Shown here: piece by piece, positions 25,936 through 34,405 of the stretch | Numbering within the stretch: position 1 is the first letter of the stretch | Layout of the letters: each line of letters opens with the position of its first letter | From: Flavobacterium commune | GTDB lineage: Bacteria; Bacteroidota; Bacteroidia; Flavobacteriales; Flavobacteriaceae | Length of the DNA stretch: 64,000 nucleotides | Assembly: GCF_001857965.1 (NCBI RefSeq) | Contig: NZ_CP017774.1 | Coordinates: 3,038,001-3,102,000, forward strand | Direction of reading: 5' to 3' | Translations under genes and position numbers: made by a program | Notes under the pieces: generated by a model | Told to the model about the DNA's origin: nothing | The model's input: the letters and a program-made list of their open reading frames with translations, nothing else | Database searches by the model: none

Positions 25936-27366
25936 TTAATTACTACTCATACCTTTTCGAGTCATTTCGCCCCATTTAATTGATTTGTTAAAATAGTAGT
26001 CAAAATTCCCTTTTAGTGCCGCATACAAAATAAAAGGATGATTAAGTATCGGCTCTGTAAAAGCAGTTTTTATGAGCTGTAATCCCATGCCTTTTTTGGT
26101 GTATTGGTGGTAAGTAAGTTCTTCGGCAATAATAGTAATAATTGAGAACAATACGGTAAAAAGATAGGCAACAATCATAAATAGTATGGCATACGTCCAA
26201 ACTACATTATTGGTTACAATAAGTATGGTAAAGTAAACCAATCCAAGTATTTCTATTATTGGCGCTAATCTTTCAAAGAAAAACCAATAAGGATAACTAA
26301 GTGTTCCTAATGAATTGTATTTTCGATTAAATCCAATTTTTCTGTGTTTTTTAAGGGTTTCAATAGTACCTCGTGTCCAACGGTTTCTTTGTGAAATGAA
26401 AATTTTATAACTATCCGGAGCTTCTGTCCAGCATAACGGATCAGGGATGTAAGCCACTCGGTATTTTACTTTTTGCTCTTCCATATAGGCTCTCATTCTC
26501 ACAATGATTTCCATATCTTCACCCACCGTTTTAGTGTCATAACCACCCACTTCAAGAGCAATTTTTTTGTCAAATAAACCAAATGCTCCCGAGATAACTA
26601 ATAATCCGTTGAGTTTACTCCAGGCCATTCGTCCTAAAAGAAAAGCCCTTAAATATTCTAAAATTTGGCCTCTGACAATTCGGTTTTTAGGAAAATTAAT
26701 ATCTAATAATTTTCCGTCTTGTATTTTACATGAATTTGCAATTCTAATTACACCACCCGCAGCAATTACTTTTTCATTGGTTGATTCAAGGAATGGTTTT
26801 ATCATTTTTTGTAAAGCATCCTCCAGCAATAAACAATCCACATCAATACAGGCAACGTATTTGTTAGTACTGATATTTAAACCTAAATTAAGTGCATCTG
26901 CTTTTCCTCCATTTTCTTTATCAACTACAATTAATTTTTCGAAAGCCGGATTAGTAGATTTAAAAACGCCTTTTCGAAGCGGTTTTGTTGCAATTTGATT
27001 ATTGATTAAATAATCTACTTTTACTAAGTTATAAGCGGTAATTAATTTTTCTAAAGTGTCGTCTTTACTACCGTCATTGATTATAATTACATCATAGTTT
27101 ACATAATGGTTTGAGAGCAAAGAGCGAACATTTTCAACAATATTTAAACTTTCGTTATACGCAGGAGCAATAATGGAGATGGAAGGTGAAATTGAAGAAG
27201 ATAATATTTCGGTATAGTTTACAAAACTATTTTTCTTCATGTAATTTACCGTTTCAAAAGCTGATATTATTGCTAAAATAATATAAGAGGATATAGCTGC
27301 AAATGCAAAGCCGAAAAAAATAAAATCAAAAATTTCAATTAATTGTTGGGGTAGATTTTGAAACAT
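25936..27366 (-). CDS. GT2 family processive glycosyltransferase (PgaC/BcsA-like)
   Basis: The 476-residue membrane glycosyltransferase has one N-terminal helix (about 17-40). A cytoplasmic GT-A domain follows: ISIIAPAYNES, NDGSKDDT, DVDCLL (the D-x-D), TVGEDMEI and QRNRWTRGT. About three C-terminal helices (360-430) complete it. The ED followed by Q-x2-RW is the hallmark of processive beta-polysaccharide synthases such as PgaC and cellulose synthase. The polymer made is not predictable. It is preceded by the HEAT protein gene with only two bases between and followed 28 bases later by the LtaS-like gene, so all are co-expressed. Confidence 0.93.
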   Translation of the reverse strand: MFQNLPQQLIEIFDFIFFGFAFAAISSYIILAIISAFETVNYMKKNSFVNYTEILSSSISPSISIIAPAYNESLNIVENVRSLLSNHYVNYDVIIINDGSKDDTLEKLITAYNLVKVDYLINNQIATKPLRKGVFKSTNPAFEKLIVVDKENGGKADALNLGLNISTNKYVACIDVDCLLLEDALQKMIKPFLESTNEKVIAAGGVIRIANSCKIQDGKLLDINFPKNRIVRGQILEYLRAFLLGRMAWSKLNGLLVISGAFGLFDKKIALEVGGYDTKTVGEDMEIIVRMRAYMEEQKVKYRVAYIPDPLCWTEAPDSYKIFISQRNRWTRGTIETLKKHRKIGFNRKYNSLGTLSYPYWFFFERLAPIIEILGLVYFTILIVTNNVVWTYAILFMIVAYLFTVLFSIITIIAEELTYHQYTKKGMGLQLIKTAFTEPILNHPFILYAALKGNFDYYFNKSIKWGEMTRKGMSSN

Positions 27367-27368
27367 AA

Positions 27369-28472
27369 CTAACTGGCTTTGGTTAATTTTTTGTCTATAA
27401 TGTAGTACTGGTCGGCATTATTGATTTTGAATGTATTGTTATCTTCTACTGTAATCAGGTTCATGATTTTCATTACCGAAATTCGAATAAAGAAATTTTC
27501 ATGCTGTATGTGTTCTTCAACAAACGGAATGTCTTCAGGCATAGCCATCTCTTCCATCATTTTAAAAAAAGCAATTTGTTCGTCTAAAGTTCTGTCAAAT
27601 AAATCTTTTTTTAAGATAGTTACAGCTTCAAAAATGCCTAAATGAGTTACAAGATTAATCGCTTCGATTCTAATATCGGCATTGGAATGATTAAATAGCG
27701 TTATTATATCGTCTTTAGCATCAAATTGCTTGTATATTTTAGCTAGTTTTAAAGCAAATGAAACTACTGATTGATTAGTAGAACGCAGCCAATTTCCAAT
27801 ATCAGGGATATGAAGATTGTTGAATTTATTTAAAATTTCTAATAATTGAATCTGATCCCATTCTGATAGTTCATTTTCCAGAACATTTAAAAATTCAAGA
27901 CCTTCAAAACGAAATAGTTTAACTAAATACTTTTGAATTTCATTACGAACTTCTTTTTTAGGATGATTAATCAATAAGATAATTTCGTCATGTGCTTCTT
28001 TAATTTCAAATTGCGTTAATTCTCTTATGGCGCGTGCTACAGTATCCCACTTTTTACTTTTTAATCTTCCGGTAGCCGAGTCAATTAGTCCTGTTTGATA
28101 ATATAAATTTTGAATTGCATCAGCTGTTTCACCCGAAATATCATCCTTTAGTTTTAAAAAGGTTTTAATGATAATTTTTCTTTTTAAGCTGTTTTCAGCA
28201 CACTTTTTTAAGTATCGAACTATTTGCTTTTGTTGTTCATTTATTTCTTGTTCATCACCAGCATATAAATATTCGATAAGGTCAGATTCGTATTTTTTTT
28301 GATACGTTGCTTCAATTCTGCCTTTTATTCTTAATTTATACCTAAGGTTTTTTAAGTAAAAAAGGAGTATTACAATAGAGATTGTCAAAATGATAGTCCC
28401 ATAAATACACAATTGAATAATTGGATGTGAATTATTTAATGTGTCAACGCTATTTTTAAGTAATTCTAACAT
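27369..28472 (-). CDS. Membrane-anchored HEAT-repeat protein
   Basis: The 367-residue protein has one N-terminal membrane helix (about 21-42), a basic linker, then alpha-helical HEAT-like repeats to the end (for example AHDEIILLINHPKKEVRNEIQKYLVKLF and ADIRIEAINLVTHLGIFEAVTIL). No catalytic motif is seen. HEAT repeats usually hold proteins together. Lying between a receiver-only regulator and the synthase, it is a good candidate for a link that carries the regulator state to the synthase; this is inference from gene order. The downstream glycosyltransferase starts two bases after its stop. Confidence 0.85.
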   Translation of the reverse strand: MLELLKNSVDTLNNSHPIIQLCIYGTIILTISIVILLFYLKNLRYKLRIKGRIEATYQKKYESDLIEYLYAGDEQEINEQQKQIVRYLKKCAENSLKRKIIIKTFLKLKDDISGETADAIQNLYYQTGLIDSATGRLKSKKWDTVARAIRELTQFEIKEAHDEIILLINHPKKEVRNEIQKYLVKLFRFEGLEFLNVLENELSEWDQIQLLEILNKFNNLHIPDIGNWLRSTNQSVVSFALKLAKIYKQFDAKDDIITLFNHSNADIRIEAINLVTHLGIFEAVTILKKDLFDRTLDEQIAFFKMMEEMAMPEDIPFVEEHIQHENFFIRISVMKIMNLITVEDNNTFKINNADQYYIIDKKLTKAS

Positions 28473-28490
28473 AATAGCTGTTTTATAGAA

Positions 28491-28859
28491 TTATTGTAAT
28501 AATCTTTTAATACGAATAATTAATTCGTTTGGACTAAAAGGTTTACTCATGAAATCAGTAGCACCTAAATTAAAAGCATTCAGAACCATTTCTTCCTGAC
28601 CGGCAGAAGAAAAAACAACTATAGGAGTTTGCATTTCCAGTTTGTTTCTTACGTGACTGATAACCTCTAATCCGCTGATGAAAGGCATCATAATATCGGT
28701 AAGTATCATATCAGGGTTGTGATCTTCAATTAAATCAACTGCTTCTTTACCATTGACAGCTATTAAGAGTTGATAACCTTCTTTTTCTAATTTGAATTGC
28801 AACAATTTAGAAAGGATTGAATTATCCTCAGCTAGAACAATTTTTTTTGTAAGATTCAT
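28491..28859 (-). CDS. Receiver-only response regulator
   Basis: The start is placed at ATG 28859 (MNLTKKIVLAEDNSILSKLL) because the in-frame extension upstream is AT-rich and unlike receivers. The 122-residue protein is a single CheY-like receiver with the acidic pair E11/D12, phosphorylatable D55 in MILTDIMMP, S in VVFSSAG and K in MSKPFSP. There is no output domain, so it must act by protein contact. As first gene of the operon, 18 bases ahead of the HEAT protein gene, it probably gates polymer synthesis after translation. No partner kinase is encoded nearby. Confidence 0.92.
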   Translation of the reverse strand: MNLTKKIVLAEDNSILSKLLQFKLEKEGYQLLIAVNGKEAVDLIEDHNPDMILTDIMMPFISGLEVISHVRNKLEMQTPIVVFSSAGQEEMVLNAFNLGATDFMSKPFSPNELIIRIKRLLQ

Positions 28860-29035
28860 CTTTTGTAGGTTATTAGTTTTGTAATTGGGGTGTTTTACGG
28901 TATAAATGTAATAAATAAATGTTAATATCATCGATAAAGTGTATAAAAACATCGATTAAGTACATATTTTGTGTGTTTTGTAGTTTTTTGTTTATAATTT
29001 TTATAAAACGATAAAGCTTTTTTGTATGCCCGAAA

Positions 29036-29098
29036 TTAAAAGCCTTCAAAAACACCAAGACTAAAAGTGCAAAATAGTATTTACAGAATAGTTTTGGA
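29036..29098 (-). pseudogene. Decayed copy of the 3' end of a TIGR02757-family gene
   Basis: From the stop triplet TTA at 29036 about 60 bases align to the 3' end of the intact gene at 32780 at roughly 80 percent identity by eye. A 17-base stretch (29043-29059) is identical to 32787-32803. Single-base deletions break the frame, so only a relic remains. Both copies have the same orientation and lie 3.7 kb apart, flanking the polysaccharide lyase and a small orphan gene. The rest of 28860-29201 holds AT-rich leader DNA of the response-regulator operon and the lyase terminator. Confidence 0.7.
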
Positions 29099-29146
29099 TT
29101 GTAGTGAAGTAGTGAGAAAATTAAGGTTTTAGATTTGGAATCTGGT

Positions 29147-29181
29147 ATAAAAAAAATGGCAACTTAAAAAAGTTGCCATTT
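29147..29181 (-). terminator. Terminator behind the polysaccharide lyase gene
   Basis: AAATGGCAACTT (29154-29165) and its complement (29170-29181) make a perfect 12-base stem with a four-base loop. Read on the minus strand a run of T follows. It ends about 20 bases after the lyase stop. Confidence 0.85.
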
Positions 29182-29201
29182 GTCTAAAAGCTAAGTAAAA
29201 G

Positions 29202-32006
29202 TTATTGTATGATGATTTTTTGTGAATGTATTATTTTTTTAGTTGAAATATTTGAAACATTTAGTATAAAAACTCCTTTTAATTGTAGGTTAACATTTTC
29301 CTGACGACTTTCTTTAAGAATTCCTTTTTTGACTTCTTTTCCAAAAATATCATAGATTTTGTATTCTGCATTAGAGCTAAAATTAGTATTTGTTTCAGCT
29401 TGATCACTGTCATTGGTCATTAGTATAGAAAATGAACCATTATTTGGAATAGGCCAAACATTAACTTGAGTAGAGATTTCTGGATTTTTTTTTGTTGCTG
29501 ACAAAGAATATCCGTTAACTATATTTACTCTGCGTGTCATTGTTGCTCCGGTATTGTCAGTAACGGTAAAATCGAATGAACCTAAGCCGTTGGCTGTTGG
29601 TCTGTATTCTACTATGTTAGAAACTAAAGTAGCATTTCCTTTTTCAACATTAGATAGGGAGTAACTAGCTCCATCGGTAAATCCTCTCGAAAGTTTTTTG
29701 ATATCAATACTTAATTGATGTCCTTTTGGAGATTCGTAATGAGGTAGAGACATCCATTGTAAATATTCATCCAAATTAGTGTAACCGTCTAAATCATCGT
29801 CGGCATTAGTGTCTGAAAAATCTCCAATTGCAGAATTCAGATTAGTTCCTTTGATGGCTTCCCACCAGTTAGGTAATCCATCCTGATCGGTATCCCAATC
29901 AACATCTCTGTTAACTACAGGATAGTTTTCATAACCCCCTACATCTGATTCATTGTCAGGAAATCCAGGTTTTCCGGTTACACTTCCTGTGTATGTATAA
30001 GTTCCTTCTAATGTCTCTGTAATGATTCTTTGATCGTGTTCGTCAAATTCTGGCTGAACACAACCTACATCAGAAAGTACAATTTTATAGGCATGACCAG
30101 CCGTTTGAGTTGTTACATAAGAAGGAAAAAATGGAGTGTTCACAAAGTTATCGTATTGATATGTAGCTCCATTTCTAAAAGTAGCTCTTCTACCAATAGT
30201 TTGATTGGTTTCATCAAAGTAACCAGGCATTACATTTCCGTTAAAATAACAACGTTGTGTTCCAGTTCCTACATTTTCATTATCTGCACTAAATGCAACA
30301 AATATTTTAGAACCAGCACCAGGCTTGTAATAATTATTTACAAAATTGACTTCTTTCGTTCCTCCGTCTGTAGTTCTGCCTCCCCAATTGTAAACTACAT
30401 TGTTAGTGATATCCATTCTGCCGGAATAAGCTCCACTACCATCTAATCCACCACCCAGACTCCAATTGCGTCCGTAATTGTGTGCTAATAAATTATGGTG
30501 AAAACTTCCAATATCTCCACTTATTGTTCCTGCATAACCATGTTCAGTTCCTGCCGGATAATTTTGATGCCCTGCTGCATTTAAGGCTTCTGAAATTAAT
30601 GTTCTTTGCAAAGTAATGTTTTTACCTGAGCGTGAACTAAATGCTTCATCAATTGTCCAACTGATTGAACAATGGTCTATGATACTATGATTGGCTCCGG
30701 TTAATCCCATTCCGTCATAAGTAGGACCTGCACCTAATCGGACTCTTATATTTTGGACGATTACATCATTTCCTGTAATACCGAAAGGAGCAGAACGAAT
30801 ACAGATTCCCTTTCCGGGTGCAGTTTGTCCGGCAATGGTAACATAAGGCTGGTTTAAAACCAAACGGGAATTCAATTGGATAATTCCTGAAGTATTAAAA
30901 ACAATCGTTCTTGGACCGATATCATTAGTAACCGCTTCACGCAAACTTCCTGGACCGCTGTCATTCAAGTTTGTTACAGCTACTACTTTTCCGCCTCTTC
31001 CTCCGCGGGCAAAACGACCGTATCCTTCAGCACCCGGAAAAGCTAGTTGAGCTGGTCGCAAACGCCAAATATTTCCTTTTACTACTTCGCCGTTGGCTAA
31101 AACTTCGTCAACTCTCCAATAGTAGGTTTCTCCAGTATATAGCCCATTCACTGTATAAGTGCTATTTGCTTTAAGCTGATTTCCTTTATATAGTGAAGAA
31201 GAAGTATTTGCTGTCTCAATCGATGCTATATCTGTTCCAAAATAAATATTGTGTGATACCGCATTTATGGCAGGTGTCCAACTCAAAATTGTACCTCCAG
31301 AGTTTAATTCTACATGTTCGTCATTGTTACCAGGAGTCGGATTGGTGGCCTGGTTGAAAATGTTAGGGGTATTTAACTCGATTCCGTTTAACATTACATT
31401 TTTATAAACTTCAGTACCTGATCTTTCTGCCGCAAAAAGGATGACTACATCGTTTCCTGCTGTGGCTTGAAAAGTTAGATAAACTGATTTTGCATCGGCT
31501 GTTTTGTGAGCTCTGATAGTCGGAATTACATTATCAAAAACTAAATTTCCATCTACAGAAATATCAATGGGACTAAAAGTAAAAACAGGACTGTCTACGG
31601 CATTTAAAAAAGCCATTATAGTATGAGTTCCAGTTTCTAATCCTTTTATTCGAAGTTCTATTTGTCCACCTTGATTGGCAGTTGTTCCTTTTACAGTGAG
31701 TCCATCGCATACTAATTTAGCATAATAGGGGGCTTGAATACCTACTTTTTCCCAGTTGGTTCCTAAATTATCTCCTTTGTCTCCAACTCTGGTTACTGTG
31801 AATGTAACTCCATTTTGGATTTTAGTGGCTGTATTTGTTGTAACTACCCAGGGAGTATATCCTGGTTCACTTACTTCGGCTGATTGTCTTCCTGATTGGT
31901 CAAAATCAATTTTTACTACTGGATTCTGTGCAAGCATTGCGGTTGTTGTCATTGTGAGACAGACTATCGCCTTGACCAATGACGGTTTCATGTAATTTTT
32001 TAACAT
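29202..32006 (-). CDS. Secreted polysaccharide lyase family 1 (pectate-lyase-like) with T9SS tail
   Basis: The 934-residue secreted protein has a signal peptide (about 6-26), a beta-rich region (about 30-215), an Fn3-like region (about 235-315) and a right-handed beta-helix of PL1/pectate-lyase type (about 320-690). The helix starts with AFPGAEGYGRFARGGRGGKV and the conserved NDSGPGSLREAV. A calcium-binding-like DTDQDGLPNWWE segment and a cadherin-like stretch follow. Residues about 850-934 form a type IX secretion sorting domain (WPIPNNGSFSI, YKIYDIFGKEV, KIIIQ). It probably cleaves pectin-like uronans outside the cell. ATG at 32006 or 31991 are both possible starts. It stands alone, between relic and intact copies of another gene end. 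Confidence 0.88.
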   Translation of the reverse strand: MLKNYMKPSLVKAIVCLTMTTTAMLAQNPVVKIDFDQSGRQSAEVSEPGYTPWVVTTNTATKIQNGVTFTVTRVGDKGDNLGTNWEKVGIQAPYYAKLVCDGLTVKGTTANQGGQIELRIKGLETGTHTIMAFLNAVDSPVFTFSPIDISVDGNLVFDNVIPTIRAHKTADAKSVYLTFQATAGNDVVILFAAERSGTEVYKNVMLNGIELNTPNIFNQATNPTPGNNDEHVELNSGGTILSWTPAINAVSHNIYFGTDIASIETANTSSSLYKGNQLKANSTYTVNGLYTGETYYWRVDEVLANGEVVKGNIWRLRPAQLAFPGAEGYGRFARGGRGGKVVAVTNLNDSGPGSLREAVTNDIGPRTIVFNTSGIIQLNSRLVLNQPYVTIAGQTAPGKGICIRSAPFGITGNDVIVQNIRVRLGAGPTYDGMGLTGANHSIIDHCSISWTIDEAFSSRSGKNITLQRTLISEALNAAGHQNYPAGTEHGYAGTISGDIGSFHHNLLAHNYGRNWSLGGGLDGSGAYSGRMDITNNVVYNWGGRTTDGGTKEVNFVNNYYKPGAGSKIFVAFSADNENVGTGTQRCYFNGNVMPGYFDETNQTIGRRATFRNGATYQYDNFVNTPFFPSYVTTQTAGHAYKIVLSDVGCVQPEFDEHDQRIITETLEGTYTYTGSVTGKPGFPDNESDVGGYENYPVVNRDVDWDTDQDGLPNWWEAIKGTNLNSAIGDFSDTNADDDLDGYTNLDEYLQWMSLPHYESPKGHQLSIDIKKLSRGFTDGASYSLSNVEKGNATLVSNIVEYRPTANGLGSFDFTVTDNTGATMTRRVNIVNGYSLSATKKNPEISTQVNVWPIPNNGSFSILMTNDSDQAETNTNFSSNAEYKIYDIFGKEVKKGILKESRQENVNLQLKGVFILNVSNISTKKIIHSQKIIIQ

Positions 32007-32084
32007 TTTAAGGTTGGTTTTTGGGTTAATAATTCGATTTATTGTTTAAAATTTTTCATTCATAATTTTCTTGTTTGTTTTTTT

Positions 32085-32098
32085 TGTAAACGTTTACA
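32085..32098. promoter_or_regulatory. LacI-family-type operator upstream of the lyase gene
   Basis: TGTAAACGTTTACA is a perfect 14-base palindrome with the central CG of LacI/GalR-type operators, 79 bases before the lyase ATG. A regulator gene is not present nearby. It suggests induction by a sugar signal. The surrounding gene-free stretch 32007-32489 also holds the inverted repeat at 32192 and the promoter at 32451. Confidence 0.55.
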
Positions 32099-32191
32099 TG
32101 AAGTAATAAAAAAACTTTTAATAAATATTTTATACTGGATAAAATTAGATATACAAAAAACAAATTAGGGGTAAAAATTGCTTTTAAAGCA

Positions 32192-32213
32192 GGGTCAAAT
32201 CACAATTTGATCC
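32192..32213. promoter_or_regulatory. Inverted repeat in the lyase/orphan-gene intergenic region
   Basis: GGGTCAAAT and ATTTGATCC pair in eight of nine positions around CACA. It lies roughly midway between the divergent genes, as an operator might; function not known. Confidence 0.35.
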
Positions 32214-32450
32214 TAAAACAGAGGTAAATTGACAAAAAAAGTTTTTTCCCAAAAAAACTTATTGGCTAGTGCTATACTTTTTAATTTACTTAAATTGAGA
32301 CTAACAATAATCTATAGTAAATCTGTCTAAAAATATTCAAATGCTCCAAGTTCTAAAAGAGCAAAAAAGTATCTTGCCAAGTTTTTGTTGTCAGGAAATT
32401 TAAGATTTGAATCTGGAGTTTAATACTTTTTATTATTTAAATATCTCTCG

Positions 32451-32458
32451 TAACTTTG
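32451..32458 (+). promoter_or_regulatory. Putative -7 promoter box of the 97-aa gene
   Basis: TAACTTTG matches TAnnTTTG and lies 31 bases before the ATG at 32490. No clear TTG is at the ideal -33 distance. Confidence 0.45.
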
Positions 32459-32489
32459 TCTCATATCTTAAATTTAATTAGGAAACAAA

Positions 32490-32783
32490 ATGAAAAATAG
32501 AATTGAAATTGATGGGACAAATGATGCTGTTTGGAATTCTGATGGAGCCAGAGCAACTTGGAATATAGCTACATTATTGACTATTAAAAAAGATTTGAAA
32601 ATAGGTGATAGTAGTTTAATTACTCTGCCAACTGATAATGTCGATAATATTGTAAATAATGTTTTGGGCTGTTTAAAATTTTATATAATAAATTTCGAAG
32701 AAAATTTCACTTATACAGTCAATTTTAATATAATTGAATTAACTAGAATTGCCAATAATGAATATTATAAAATTGATATTTAA
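32490..32783 (+). CDS. Small orphan protein, 97 residues
   Basis: No family is recognised. The ATG follows GGAAACAAA and a plausible promoter, which supports a real gene. The predicted product is small, acidic and soluble, with alternating hydrophobic stretches (SLITLPTDNVDN, CLKFYIINFEENFTYTVNFN) suggesting a beta-rich fold, and no signal peptide. Its stop codon overlaps the stop of the convergent TIGR02757 gene by four bases, as if the 3' end was pasted directly against that gene. Together with the lyase it lies between two copies of the TIGR02757 gene end, so it may have arrived with that segment. Confidence 0.6.
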   Translation: MKNRIEIDGTNDAVWNSDGARATWNIATLLTIKKDLKIGDSSLITLPTDNVDNIVNNVLGCLKFYIINFEENFTYTVNFNIIELTRIANNEYYKIDI

Positions 32784-33544
32784 AAACCTTCAAAAACACC
32801 AAGGCCAAAAAGTGCGAAATCGTATTTGACAGGATCTTTTGGATCAAACTCCCGAAGTTTAGAATCTAATTCAAAAAGTGCTTTGCCGTCATTTTGTTTA
32901 CGTTCCAATAAGCCTAATTTTCGGGCTACTTTTCCGGAATGGACATCCAACGGACAAGAAAGCAGAGCAGGGGAAATGCTTTTCCAAATCCCTAAATCGA
33001 CTCCTTTGTTGTCCTGACGGCACATCCAACGCAAGTACATGTTGATGCGTTTTGCTGCCGAATTATTTAAAGGATCCGAAATGTGTTTTTGGGTACGGGC
33101 TAAATGAGGAATTTCAAAAAAGATTTTTTTGAATTCAGAGATGCTTTTTTGCATCGAATTCACTTCCTGGTTTTTTGAAAAGACAGCTTCCAGTCCGCCG
33201 TGATTTTTATAGATGTTTTGTAGTGATTGGATAAAACCGATGAAATCCTGACCATTAAAGGTGCGATGTACAAAAGTTTCCAGTCGTTCTAAATCAGTTT
33301 CATTGTGGGACATCACAAAATCATAAGGAGTATTACCCATGAGTTCTATTATTCTATGGGAATTTTTAATAATCATTTTTCGGTTCCCCCAGGCAATAGT
33401 AGCGCTCAGGAAGCCGGCAATTTCGATATCTTCTTTTTGGGTAAATAAATGCGGAATTTGCACCGGGTCACTTTCGATAAAATCTAAGGTGTTATATTGC
33501 AGTACTTTTTCGTCCAGAAAATCTTTGAGTTCGTCAAAATTCAT
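32780..33544 (-). CDS. TIGR02757 (DUF2400) family protein
   Basis: The 254-residue protein belongs to a conserved bacterial family of unknown function. It shows EIAGFLSATIAWGNRKMIIKNS, DPLNNSAAKRINMYLRWMCRQD, WKSISPALLSCPLDVHSGKVARKLG and the terminal DPVKYDFALFGLGVFEGF. The composition, with conserved R, K, W and C residues, resembles helical nucleic-acid-binding folds, but no function is established. It overlaps the stop of a convergent small gene and lies 14 bases after the lolD start region in the same direction. A relic of its own 3' end is found 3.7 kb away. Confidence 0.9.
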   Translation of the reverse strand: MNFDELKDFLDEKVLQYNTLDFIESDPVQIPHLFTQKEDIEIAGFLSATIAWGNRKMIIKNSHRIIELMGNTPYDFVMSHNETDLERLETFVHRTFNGQDFIGFIQSLQNIYKNHGGLEAVFSKNQEVNSMQKSISEFKKIFFEIPHLARTQKHISDPLNNSAAKRINMYLRWMCRQDNKGVDLGIWKSISPALLSCPLDVHSGKVARKLGLLERKQNDGKALFELDSKLREFDPKDPVKYDFALFGLGVFEGF

Positions 33545-33558
33545 ATAAAACAGATGGA

Positions 33559-34251
33559 TTAATGGTCACTAATCATTCCGTCCACCATCACCAGTTTTCT
33601 ATCAGCCATGTTGGCTAATTCTTCGTTATGGGTTACAATGACAAAAGTTTGTCCAAATTCATCTCTTAGTTTAAAAAATAATTGATGTAAATTTTCTGCT
33701 GAATGGGTATCTAAATTTCCCGAAGGTTCATCGGCAAAAATTACTGCAGGCTTGTTAATCAATGCTCTGGCCACCGCCACACGCTGTTGCTCTCCTCCCG
33801 AAAGTTCGCTGGGTTTGTGGTTGATTCGATGCGAAAGTCCTAAATAAGTAAGTAGTTTTATGGCTTCCGCTTCGGTTTCATTTTTGGATTTTTTAGCAAT
33901 GTAAGCCGGAATGCAAACATTTTCCAGAGCTGTAAATTCAGGTAGCAATTGGTGGAATTGAAAAATAAATCCCAAATTCAAATTTCTAAATCGGGATAAA
34001 TTTTTGTCGTTCATAGACAAAATATCTTCATTATTAATTCGGAGTTCAATATCGTTTTTAAGATTTTTGTCTCCTTTATAGTCTGAGGTGTTAGGTCTGT
34101 CGAGTGTGCCTAAAATTTGTAAAAGTGTTGTTTTTCCTGCTCCTGAAGCCCCTACGATCGAAACAATTTCGCCTTTTTGAATATGTAAATCAACACCTTT
34201 TAAAACATGGAGTTGGTCGTAATATTTATGTAAGTTTTTGGCTTGTATCAT
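33559..34251 (-). CDS. lolD: ABC transporter ATPase LolD-like
   Basis: The 230-residue ATPase begins at [19 protein letters not shown]; an in-frame ATG six codons further upstream (34269) is less likely. Walker A is GASGAGKTT, the signature [15 protein letters not shown], Walker [10 protein letters not shown] and the H-loop VTHNEE. The length and an insert of about ten residues after the Walker A helix fit the MacB/LolD group, which drives release of lipoproteins from the inner membrane with LolC/E. The membrane subunits are not adjacent, which is common in Flavobacteriaceae. It is separated from the TIGR02757 gene by 14 bases and probably co-transcribed. Confidence 0.88.
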   Translation of the reverse strand: MIQAKNLHKYYDQLHVLKGVDLHIQKGEIVSIVGASGAGKTTLLQILGTLDRPNTSDYKGDKNLKNDIELRINNEDILSMNDKNLSRFRNLNLGFIFQFHQLLPEFTALENVCIPAYIAKKSKNETEAEAIKLLTYLGLSHRINHKPSELSGGEQQRVAVARALINKPAVIFADEPSGNLDTHSAENLHQLFFKLRDEFGQTFVIVTHNEELANMADRKLVMVDGMISDH

Positions 34252-34405
34252 GGTTTGCAGTTTGTACAAAGAAACAAAGATTTTAAGGATTATAAAATGG
34301 GAATAGCTATTTTTTTAGAGTATAAAGTCATAAATTTGGGTTAATAAAAAGCAAACGTTTTTTAGAAACCAATTGAGCTGTTGTGTAAAATAGACAAAGA
34401 CTGTT

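Noticed and set aside
26567..26998. A 143-codon open frame on the plus strand inside the GT2 gene
   Set aside because: It is fully antisense to a gene with intact catalytic motifs, has no family likeness and no start context; low complexity of the complementary codons explains it.
28860..28952. Longer N-terminus for the response regulator (start at 28952)
   Set aside because: The extra 31 residues are AT-rich and unlike a receiver; the ATG at 28859 gives a normal CheY-like start.
30030..30446. A 138-codon plus-strand frame inside the polysaccharide lyase gene
   Set aside because: It is antisense to the conserved beta-helix; its product is Ser/Ile-rich with no recognisable feature.
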